Part shown: positions 11,320 through 20,760 of the stretch, piece by piece | Position numbering within the stretch: position 1 is the stretch's first letter | Layout: each line of letters begins with the position of its first letter | Source of the DNA: Ornithodoros turicata | Taxonomy: Eukaryota; Arthropoda; Arachnida; Ixodida; Argasidae | Direction of reading: 5' to 3' | NCBI RefSeq assembly: GCF_037126465.1 | Contig: NC_088208.1 | Coordinates: forward strand, 41,578,685 to 41,642,684 | Length of the DNA: 64,000 bases | The notes under the pieces: generated by a model | What the model was told of the DNA's origin: nothing | The model's database searches: none | Seen by the model: the letters and a program-made list of their open reading frames with translations, nothing else | Position numbers and translations under genes: made by a program

Positions 11320-11745
11320 TCGTAGTATGAGAAGAAGAACAACAACAACAATAAATGAGGAAGAAGTTATGATGACATGCATGGGATGTTACCCCAAGGT
11401 AGCAACAGGACCCTACCCCACTTCACAGCGGTTAACATGAGAGGATGAATTATGATGAACGCGAAGCGACGACAGGTCGGAGTTCTGTTTAGAGCACATC
11501 CAGACGTCCAGTGGCTTGCATGAAAGCAAAAATGGAGCGAACAGCCCGACACTGATGCAGAGGGGAACTCCATGGGTCAAGTACTTTGGGGGAAATATTC
11601 TTATAAAGAAATGGAAAGGAGCTCAAGTTGGCATCGTAACACCCAGCGTTCACACGTGTACCGCTCACAGTCTTCGATGATATGAAGGATTGTAGCTAGG
11701 ATGTGGCAAGCTCTGCACAGCGCCGTGTTACTGTAACCCAGCTTA
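11320..11745 (-). mobile_element. LINE 3' end fragment (5' truncated), part 1
   Basis: Read on the minus strand, 11745 to about 11620 encodes an LGYSNTALCRAC...HI...C..Y...R pattern, the Cys/His-rich tail found at the C-terminus of R1/LOA/Jockey-type reverse transcriptases. A stop, a 3' UTR and a (TTG)n(TTC)n microsatellite tail at 11320-11350 follow. The coding part continues on the far side of a hAT-like insertion (13268 to about 13340, encoding YGAFTPVF). The same 3' UTR and tail recur at 58.1-58.3 kb. The copy is a dead fragment. Confidence 0.7.
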
Positions 11746-11753
11746 ACATGGAA

Positions 11754-13259
11754 TAGAGAACTGCACGGGCCTAATTTTCAGGCCCGTGCAGGGCCCAGGC
11801 CGGGCTGTTACGGCCCGGTCCGGGCCCGACATCGTCTAGATTTCCAGTCCTTTCCCGGCCCATACCCGACTCCACCGGCCCAGCCTGAACCCAACTGTTT
11901 CCATGCTGAGGCCCCGTCCCTGCCCGCCTCTGCTCTATGTGTTCTCGAGGCCCGGAGACGCGTGTTTCTATTTACATTTACTAAAGAGCAAAGCCCAGGG
12001 AGGAAAAGGACGCAGCTAACTGGTAGGGAGAGTGATGAGGTACACTCGAACGGAACGGCTGTGTTTCTCTGCCGGCAAGTCGCTCTGTGCTTGGTGCTTG
12101 CTTGCTTGCTTTTGCTTGGGAAGGCAGCGCGGAACGGCGCGTGGGCGATATGTTTGTACCTTGCGGTTCAAGAGAGACTCATCTCCGCTCTATTGCGCAC
12201 GCACCGGTGCTAGTTCCCCTTTCTCGTACTCTCCCGCGAACGAAATATGTCAGAACACCTAACCTAACTGACCCTCGTGCCGGACACTCAGCACGCCCGC
12301 CACACCAATTGTCCCCAAATGTGTGTGAGTGCACGTGCGAAATCTAGCAGACTCATTACACGAAATAATCATGATCACATACAGGGTTGGTCACGCAACG
12401 TGTGATTTGACCCTTGTAAGAAAACGGCTCAACAGAAAAATATGGGGCAAGCGGCTACCTTCCGGCCATTGAATTTTCCACCTACTAAAATTACTTTCAA
12501 CGACCTCTAATATAAATGAATTGACTTTTTTGAACTGAACTCGGAAATTTGTCTAGCCAATGTAACGTTTTTCCTGCTAAATGAGATAGACCGTGGTTGA
12601 ATTAACCAATCCCACTGCAAAATACGTTACGTATTGTACGGCTGTTATATGCGGGAAAGTCGTCCGAAAACTGAGGTTTTTATTTGCGCCTTTGCCAGCT
12701 GAAAGATGCGCAACTAAACCTCAATTTTCGGACAACTTTTCTGGACATAACCACCGTACTACGAATCGTATTTTGCGGTGAGTTTGGCTAATTCAACCAC
12801 GGTCTATCGGACTGAGCAAGAAAAACGTTACATTGACTAGGGAAATTTCCGAGTTCAATTAAAAAATTCGATTCATTTCAATTATTAGTCGTCGAAATTA
12901 TTTTTAGTAGGTGTCAAATTGAGTGGTGGTGGAAGGCAACCGCTTACCCCATATTTTTCTGTTGAGCCTTTTCTTTTTTTCTTTTTTTACAAGGACAAAT
13001 GGCTCGTTACGTGACGCACCCTGTATAAAAAGGTGATAGTTCTAGATGAGAATACCATGATATCCCATAACCAATGGAAAAAGAAAGTGACATCAAAATT
13101 CAGCTGTCCAGTCCCGTTGAATTTGCTCGCATACAAGCCCGACCGGCCAGCGTGTTCAATCCCGTACCCGGCTCGGACCCGGTGACTAAAACTCTAGCCC
13201 GGCCCGGCCCGTGGGCCGGATCGGGCTTTCGGGTAAGCCCGGGCCCGTGCGGTGCTCTA
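11754..13259. mobile_element. Non-autonomous hAT-like element with GGCCCG-rich ends
   Basis: Termini TAGAGAACTGCACGGGCC and GGCCCGTGCGGTGCTCTA are inverted repeats. Flanking 8-mers are ACATGGAA (11746-11753) and ACACGGAA (13260-13267), a 7/8 match consistent with a hAT target duplication. Both subterminal regions are crowded with GGCCCG/CGGGCC words, and the left one extends to about 11950. No transposase is present. A shorter relative lies at 35407-36120, within the aquaporin gene. It is interrupted by a TA-MITE at 12382-13023, so the element itself is about 860 bp. Confidence 0.75.
12382..13023. mobile_element. Palindromic TA-MITE nested in the hAT-like element
   Basis: Ends are CAGGGTTGGTCACG and CGTGACGCACCCTG, flanked by TA on both sides. 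The whole 642 bp folds back: for example the segment from about 12590 (CCGTGGTTGAATTA) is mirrored near 12782 (TAATTCAACCACGG), and the AACGTTACATT region is mirrored near 12560. The related element at 35407 has an uninterrupted CACATATAG at the matching position, which serves as a paralogous empty site. Mariner/Tc1-like mobilisation is inferred from the TA duplication and terminus. Confidence 0.8.
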
Positions 13260-13267
13260 ACACGGAA

Positions 13268-13345
13268 CACAGGGGTGAAGGCGCCGTAGGTCGGGTAGTA
13301 TGCTGGGGGCGTAGGCGGCCCGGGACCCAGAAACCTCACGTGCGG
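13268..13345 (-). mobile_element. LINE fragment, part 2 (upstream side of the hAT insertion)
   Basis: On the minus strand this short stretch encodes YPTYGAFTPVF. It continues in frame into the LINE tail at 11745 once the hAT-like element and one target-site copy are removed. The left limit is uncertain; the open frame upstream of about 13345 has no recognisable similarity. Confidence 0.45.
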
Positions 13346-13437
13346 CATAGATACTACACCGCTCTACTTCAAAAAATTGTATGTTCCTAACAAGGAAAAA
13401 CACCCTCGATATATTTTATTTCTGCAAACTAGAGGCA

Positions 13438-13686
13438 CTACACTCTTAAAAATGAACTTCGCCGCATAGCACGCTCCTAGCCAACCATAATCTCGAATGA
13501 TATCGTTATCTGCCCTGATTTGTTGAAAACGGGAGGCGTACGCCTTTTTTGTGACACTTATGCTGTTCATAATTGTCACAAAAAAGGCGTACGCCTACAG
13601 TTTTCAACAAATCAGGGCAGATAACGATATCATTTATGGTTGGCTAGGAGCGTGCTATGCGGTGATGTTCATTTTAAAGAGTGTAG
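13438..13686. mobile_element. Foldback MITE, copy 1
   Basis: A nearly perfect inverted repeat of about 110 bp per arm around a short loop (near 13560). Ends are CTACACTCTTAAAAATGAAC and its complement. It has no coding capacity. A second, more diverged copy lies at 14225-14479. The spacer 13687-14224 is AT-rich, then contains a short GC-richer stretch (14010-14220) in which I recognise nothing. Confidence 0.85.
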
Positions 13687-14224
13687 ACCGTCCTGCAGTT
13701 TGCTTTTTTTTGTCGTCTCTACTTATGCATTTTTGCGAAAAAAACTGAAACTTCGGACTTCGGATTTTCCATTTAAAAAATGGCTATACCTAGGGGCTTG
13801 ACATTTTTTTTAGGTAATGTACACATTGTGGGGATTAAATGAAAAAAAAAATTCGATACGTAATACCTAACGTGTCATTAAAAAATAATCAATATTGCAG
13901 GTTTTGTGCAACATTGGCAGTCGTTCTTCTCTGCTGTTTTATGTTCAAAATCGCTAGAAACCCGCTCGCAAATAGACACACACTTCTCCAAGCACATCCC
14001 TCTAAAATGTTCCCGATCCGTTGAAGGATTGGCACGCAAGAGCCGCGCACATAGAGTGAGGTTTCGCGCACTGCGCGGAAGTTTTTTGAGACACCTAGCG
14101 GAGAAGCGGTTATCTTTCGGACCGAAATATTTTGCAATTGCGTTGTGCGCGTGAAGTGGAACGCCACAAAACAATTTCGTCGAAATGCCTGATGGCCCAG
14201 CCACCGACCTCGGACGTTTGAGCT

Positions 14225-14479
14225 GTACTGTTAGAAATGAACTTCACCGCGTAGCACGCTTCTAGCCAACCATAATCTCGAATGATACCGTTATCTGCCC
14301 TGGTTTGTTAAAAACGGGATGCGTACGCATTTCTTGTGACACTTATGCTGTTCATAATTGTCACAAAAAAGGCGTACGCCTCCCGTTCTCAACAAATCAG
14401 GGCAGATAACGATATTATTCGAGGTGATGATTGGCTAGGAGTGTGGTATGCGGTGAAGGTCATTTTTGAGAGTGATGTA
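14225..14479. mobile_element. Foldback MITE, copy 2
   Basis: Same family as 13438-13686, aligning over its whole length, including the inner GGCGTACGCC arms and the TGTGACACTTATGCTGTTCA loop. Arms are more diverged here. The following stretch (14480-14970) shows no gene, repeat or RNA that I can identify. Confidence 0.8.
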
Positions 14480-14972
14480 ACGAGCCGATACTTAAATGAG
14501 TAGTCATCTGAACCATCGATTGTACTATCGAGTGTTTGGATGACAATCACCATCACTTTCATCTCTAAATTCTACTGTGCATATTTTGATGCTGGACGTC
14601 TTGAGTTACACCGGGACATGGCGATCGATATATTGCTACGCAGCGTTGCGTCGTGCCCTTGAAAACATTGCTGTGATATGTTATAGGACACTTCTCGGGG
14701 GGATGTCGACAGCCATATAAGAGAGACCTTATATCGGAATTGACAGAACTCTTAAAAATCAAACTAACCATTCCACTGACGTCGTGCCGTCATAAAGATC
14801 GTTCTCCTGCCTCCGTCGCATCAAAACATATTTGAGATCAACAATGTCCAAAGCCCGACTGAAGCATGTAGCGCTCGCCACAAAGAGGTCGCCCGCAAAT
14901 TAAACCTTTATGCCATTGCGGACCACTTCATAGGATGGTCCGCAGTGCGAACGCATATATTTTTCACCACGG

Positions 14973-15660
14973 CGCAGAAATTGTTTTCTATCCCATTTTG
15001 TTTCATTCGAGATTTCAGTGTAGAAATCGAATAAAAATTTGCGAGACACACATACAACAGTCTCTATAGTCATTCTAGGGCAGTTATTTCAACCTGCCTA
15101 TAGCAACTACATCTATTTTGTCTTGCCCTTGTCAGACAGACGCTGATCACTGCGTGTTTTGGAATGAGCGTACCCAAAACGTGTACCAAAAATACTAGTA
15201 AATGTATCCAAGAAAATTAGCAGTTAGAAATTCCGCGCACAGCAAAAGTAAAAGTAAGAAGTCGCTCTGCAAGAAGGAAATCCGGAAGCAAATAATGAAT
15301 TACCGCCATTCAGCTTACATGCATGTATCATCTCCGCACGCAGTGATGAAATAGTCTTCGGAAACACAAAATCACGAAGTGTGCACTGATTTTAGCGAAA
15401 CATAGCGCAAATGCGACGAAGACATTCGTATTTTGCTTTCCTTTCATGTCGTCTGCGATGAGAAACAAATGCTAGCAGACGACAGTCACGTGACGTAACT
15501 ATGCTGCGTCACGAGCAAAAATATCTTCCTGAAAACGTCAGTAAAGTTTCAGTAAAACGTTACGCGTGTTAATAAAAATGAAACCACTAGCATTTTCTTC
15601 CAAGTCAACTACAATTTCGAAGGAGATGTGCTTAGCGTGTGCTATAGCAGCTTGGAGCAG
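14973..15660. repeat. GTCGTCTGC element, tandem copy A (left end missing)
   Basis: First of three tandem related units. It shares about 690 bp with copy B (for example CCCATTTTGTTTC at 14992 and 15768, period 776). It includes an internal hairpin of GTCGTCTGC and GCAGACGAC arms (about 15449-15485) followed by CACGTGACGTAAC. Its left terminus is not recognisable. No coding capacity. Confidence 0.75.
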
Positions 15661-16470
15661 CCAAGCCTTGTCGTCTGCTACGGAACGGGCATTTGCAGTT
15701 CTGTTTATGCTTTTCGTTGGATAAATTATTTATATCTGTCGATATATTTCCGTGTATTTTTTTCAGTCCCATTTTGTTTCGCTCGAGATTTCAGTGTAGA
15801 AATCGAATGAAAATTGCGAGACACACATACAACAGTCTCTATAGTCACTCTAGGGCAGTTATTTCAACCTGCCTACAACAACTACATCTATTCTGTCTTG
15901 CCCTTGTCGATCAGACACAGACCACTGCGGATTTTGGAATGAGTGTACCCAAAGCGCGTAAAAAAAAAATACTAGCAAACGTATCCAAGAAAATTAGCAG
16001 TTAGAAATTCCGCGCACGGCAAAAGTAAAGGCGTAAAAGTCGCTCTGCAAGAAGGAAGTCCGGAAGCAAATAATGAATTACCGCCATTCAGCTTACATTG
16101 TATCATCTCCGCACGCAGTGATGAAATCGTCTTCGGAAACACAAAATCACGAAGTGTGCACTGATTTTAGCGAAACATAGCGCAAATGCGACGAAGACAT
16201 TCGTATTTTGCTCTTCCTTTCATGTCGTCTGCGATGAGAAACAAATGCTAGCAGACGACAGTCACGTGACGTAACTATGCTGCGTCACGAGCAAAAATAT
16301 CTTCTGAAAACTTCAGTAAAGTTTCAGTAAAATGTTACACGTGTTAATAAAAATGAAACCACTAGCATTTTCTCCCAAGTCAACTACAGCTTTCGAAAGA
16401 GATGTGCTTAGCGTCTGCACGCTAAGCTCATCCCTTTCGAAAGCGAAAGCCGTGGCAGACGACAAGGCTT
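15661..16470. mobile_element. GTCGTCTGC element, tandem copy B (complete)
   Basis: Bounded by inverted termini CCAAGCCTTGTCGTCTGC (15661) and GCAGACGACAAGGCTTGG (ending 16470). It contains the same internal hairpin (about 16225-16260) and the same order of sequence blocks as copy A. Copy C begins at the next base, so the two termini form a perfect palindrome across 16453-16488. No open frame of note; probably a non-autonomous DNA transposon of unknown superfamily. Confidence 0.7.
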
Positions 16471-17545
16471 GGCCAAGCCTTGTCGTCTGCTACGGCTTGC
16501 GCTGGTCAGAACACACATTTGCAGTTCTGTTTATGCTTTTCGTTTGATAAAGAATTTATATATATCAATATATTTCCGCGTCCTTTTCTTTTTTTTTTTT
16601 TTTTGTGCATATATACGTTGCATAGTAAAAAAGCAAAAGCTGACTGCAAGAAAATTACACTGGGGTGGGCAAAAGTACAGAACAAGAAAATAACTCTTCT
16701 GTGATGTGGAAATGACCAATACAAACAGAAAAAAATACGCTTAACAACTTGAGATGTATTTTAGTAGAATAAGCTGTATGTAAAGAAGGATTAACTTGGT
16801 TTCCCCACGCAGACGGCATTCGGTTTCCCAATCGTGTTGCACGGTGCGGAATTGACCAAATAGCGCAACACAAAAGCCGTATAATGTGGCTGAAGAACAC
16901 AAATACGATGTAATAGAATCTGTGGACTGGCACGACTCATGGCTCACTCTATCACGTAGAAGAATATATAGATAGAGCCAGCGTATCCTCGCGCGTGATA
17001 TTCACAACTTCACAACTGAACATATCGCTATACGATCAGGTGTATCGTGCCCCATTTGTAGTTCCAAACATATTTTTCCAAGCACAACTATAATCTGACA
17101 TAAGCTACACAGCTTACCACAATACACGGAAGGATTTGCGCTTCGTTATAGGAACGGCAAACCAAATGAAGGAATAACAGCTTACGTCAACGTCTTGCAG
17201 ATGTGGTGACGAAAAACTCTTCAGAGATGTAAAGCAAGAAGGTATGCACTGATTTGAGCAAGAATATAACTAAAAACACTGAGGAAATTCGTACATGACA
17301 ATCAGAGAAACGACTTTCGGTGTCGTCTGCAAAGAGAGTGAAAACCGGCAGACGACAATCACGTGATACGATTGTACAGCTGGAACAAAGCGAAACATGT
17401 GTTTGTATGTCAACACATGTCCATAACAGTGAAAAAAACGAATACTAGCACGTACTAAACATAGTATGTAAGTGAACTTTTAAATTCAGATCGTACCAGG
17501 AATGCGATTGCGACTAGGAGCGCCACCCCCTGTCGTCTGCTCCGT
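16471..17545. mobile_element. GTCGTCTGC element, copy C (diverged)
   Basis: Starts with the same terminus and first 80 bp as copy B, diverges after a poly-T run (about 16578-16602), and regains similarity near 17320-17400 with the GTCGTCTGC...GCAGACGAC hairpin and a CACGTGA motif. It ends near the GTCGTCTGC at 17530. No gene is seen within it. Confidence 0.5.
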
Positions 17546-19160
17546 CTGCTGCAGCGAGCGGTAGTTTCGATTTCGATACCGGACCCTAGATGACGCGCGC
17601 GATTACCGCAGCTTTCAACGAAATCGCCCTCCACATGCCAAAATCTTTTGCAACGGGCCTTCCTCCAAAATATAGTGGAGAACAAGACCGTTCAGAATCA
17701 GATGAATGGATGAAGTTTTCTGCATGAAGCCAGGCTTTGTTGTTGATTATCAGCCAAAATAGTCCCAGCAAACCATCAATATCCCACAGACCTCCCAAAT
17801 TGGTCTCACACGTCACAGATGTCACGCGTATCTTCACAACGTCCGCTGTATATCCACCATGAGACGTCACAAATATCCCCCAGTGAATATTCTGTGGATA
17901 TACTACGAATATCACAACAATGACATTTCTTTACCTTACAAGGATGTATTGTGTCGATAACAGCCATTTCCAGCATTCTCAGACGTGGCAATTTCATTTT
18001 TTGCATAAAAAGGTTATAAACTATCCTTAAATAAATCACGTCTCACTTCAGACATGTACAACTGAACAAATAAAAAGCTCTCACAGAATAAGCTGCTGTT
18101 CAACACCGACTATTGGTGTAACGTAGAATGCACGTTGTCTAATGTTGACTAATGTTGAGCAATGTTGTATGTATAGATAGATAGTGCTGAATCAACGCTA
18201 TTTCAACTGTACCTGGTCAATGGTGGATTGTGAACATAAAGAACAACGTTGATTTTCCAAGAGCCACTCAACGAAAGATTTGCGCAGCAAATATTTGCGT
18301 GGGTTCTATATTGTACCTTCGACATATTGTCAACTTTTATCACGAACGGAAAAGTCGTTGCGTCTTTACTCAACATACTGCGCACCCAATTTGTTCACGT
18401 GCCGTTCGCATGTAGAGGAAGGCCTGTTTGATGTGGTACTTATCTCACTCTTTCCTCATAATAATAATATTGATTTTATGCCATCATATCCATACGTTTT
18501 CTAATCATATTTGTAACGACTCATCACGTATCGCACCATAGTCAATAAACAAAAGAGAAAGAGAAAAAAAACATATTTTACCTTTTCCACGGGAATTATA
18601 ATGATCGGTCAGGTATGTTGAGTGATATAACAAGAATGAAGTTCCCAACAAGCGCGAGCCGAAGCGTAACGACGTCTGCCTCATCGCCATCGACATTCTC
18701 CAACCGCCGTTTCAAACAGGCGAGGCGCGTCTTCGTAGCGGTTCGGTAGGATATGACATGTCACACGGAAGGGTCTTTGGAACCTCAGCATCGTGCGTAT
18801 TTTGTACTGGAATATATTGGCTGGGAAACGTGCTGTAGTACAATCCCCAGCGCTGCACTGCAGTGACGGTCTAGTTTCGGAATGCAAAACATAACGTAAT
18901 TAAGAATCGAACGGCAGGACACCTGTGAAACACTGTTAGGATACATCAGTATACTGGCACCTTACAAAATTGTGTGATGACAAACAACGATCAATGCTAG
19001 CAGCGCAATAAATACTCACAATCTCTGTTGCCTCCCATTGTTTTCTATGGGCACACACAGCACTTTAGGGCCCACCAACATGGCGGCCCGAAGGCACGCC
19101 TCTCCCCCACGAGCCCCTCTCCCATGCGCGATCCAGCCTTTATACATAGAGATCAGTGGA
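17546..19160. other. Non-coding stretch with a weak word array
   Basis: No gene recognised. Between about 17760 and 17950 the sequence is rich in GGATAT/ATATCC and GATGTC words at irregular spacing, like the arrays at 32.2, 32.9 and 39.2 kb. A short GATA run is at 18173-18185. The rest is AT-rich and featureless to inspection. Confidence 0.4.
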
Positions 19161-19168
19161 GCTATCGC

Positions 19169-19935
19169 TGTCGTCTGCTACGGTTGTCGTACATACGCTT
19201 CTGCGAGTTCAAAATTCAAATTTCCATCGTCCAATCGTGCGCCAGTCTGCCAGTGTGCGTCAGTAGCGCCCCTGGCGGATCGTGCGGACAGGCACCTCAT
19301 AGGGTTTGCTGATTGTGACGTGGTCGTTACAATCTAGTAGGTCGTGGTTCAAAGCCAAAAGATTGAAATCTGGGATCCCAGATGGCGCTGCCACTCCCAT
19401 CATATCAGTGCCGTATATTAAAAGGGAGTCTGGCCATTGGGAGGAGTCACAAAAAGAGGCTCGACCTGTCAATCACAGTTTCGCTCCTCTGATTGGTTTG
19501 CTTTTTACCAAGGGGGTCGCCATGACACCATACTGCCACCCAAAATGGCAACGAAAACAAACACAGTGAAGCGGGGATTTCGTGACAAAAAATTTTCACA
19601 GACTAACCTGATTTTACGCTGCAAATGTACATCCTAATATAAGTTTCTCGGAAATCAGTTTCATCTTATGCTCATCCATCGATATCTAACTGAAAATAAT
19701 ACGTTTTGTCGCCGGTGTTAGGCCTAGTGAACACGGCGATCACAACGAAATCATAACAAAAACGGCGCTGTGCTGTACAATCTCATTTTTAACAGCTGGA
19801 TTTCATGGATATAAACATTCTTGCCTCTTATATTCCAACTATTCATGTAGATTTGTTTAAAAATCATACCGACAACAGAATGTGTCCCAGCAGGTGGTTC
19901 TGCCGGCAGCGGTACAACGACGGAAGCAGACGACA
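19169..19935. repeat. Inverted-terminus element with GTCGTCTGC ends
   Basis: A left end at 19169-19192 (TGTCGTCTGCTACGGTTGTC...) is mirrored at 19912-19935, matching about 20 of 24 positions. The same GTCGTCTGC core forms the termini of the elements at 15.6-17.5 kb. The interval overlaps, without nesting, the inverted repeat at 19347-20282. Confidence 0.5.
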
Positions 19936-20282
19936 GTTTCCGACGTGCCTTACGCTCCCTAGGTGGCGCTAGTCAAATTTGCAGCAACAATCCACTACTT
20001 TTGCAGATTGCGAGAGGTATCCATTTCAATCCCATCCAATCCACTTGCCACCCAAAATGGCGCTGCCCAGGTTGGATAGGGGGGGGCAAATAGTGAGGAT
20101 AGGCTGATTGATAGCGCCCCATATTTCAAGACTTCATTGGTCGGAAAGCTGAAAAAGTGGGTGGAGCTTCAGGTATAGGCATGACCCATTAATGGCCAGA
20201 CTCCCTTTTAATATACGGCTCTGATATGATGGGAGTGGCAGCGCCATCTGGGATCCCAGATTTCAATCTTTTGGCTTTGAAC
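19347..20282. repeat. 92-bp inverted repeat, 91/92 identical
   Basis: Arms at 19347-19438 and 20191-20282 are reverse complements with a single mismatch (A/T near 19410), separated by 752 bp. The arms contain GGGATCCCAGATGGCGCTGCC. Such high identity implies a recent event or gene conversion. The right arm ends about 480 bp upstream of the aladin start codon. The spacer holds no recognisable gene. Confidence 0.85.
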
Positions 20283-20760
20283 TTGAGCTCCGACGCACGA
20301 AAATGGGAAAAAGCGGTTGTAAACCCTGATAGTAAGTGGCGACATATACAGAAGTATAATTACATATGTGCTGGACCCTCGATCCATTGCAGGCAACAGT
20401 GTGCCGATGTAGACACCAACGACACTAACATCGCGCTCTTCGTCAATTCGTCAAGTACGTCTGCGAATGCTGGATGCATGAACCTTTACAAAGTTACAAT
20501 AGGGAAAGGGCGCAGACTAGTAAAATTTTGTGCTGTGTCTGAGAAGTTTTCTGTTATTTTCCCTTGTCTCGAGTGGTCTGTGGTCTCGGGTCTTCATATC
20601 GTCAAGATCATTATCGTCATCCTATCCTATTGGCTGCTATTGGCTATTCCCGTGGCTATTCCCTTTGAAACGAGCACGGGTGGTGGTGGTGTTCAATTTC
20701 ATTTCGTTGGCGGCATGTGTTATGCTTGTATTAGAGTTTATTTGAGAGGTGAAATCTAAA

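Noticed and set aside
5587..11351. Regular 62- and 72-codon frames on both strands in the 293-bp array
   Set aside because: They are the same sequence repeated in each satellite unit, have no domain, and occur on both strands of a tandem repeat; treated as non-coding.
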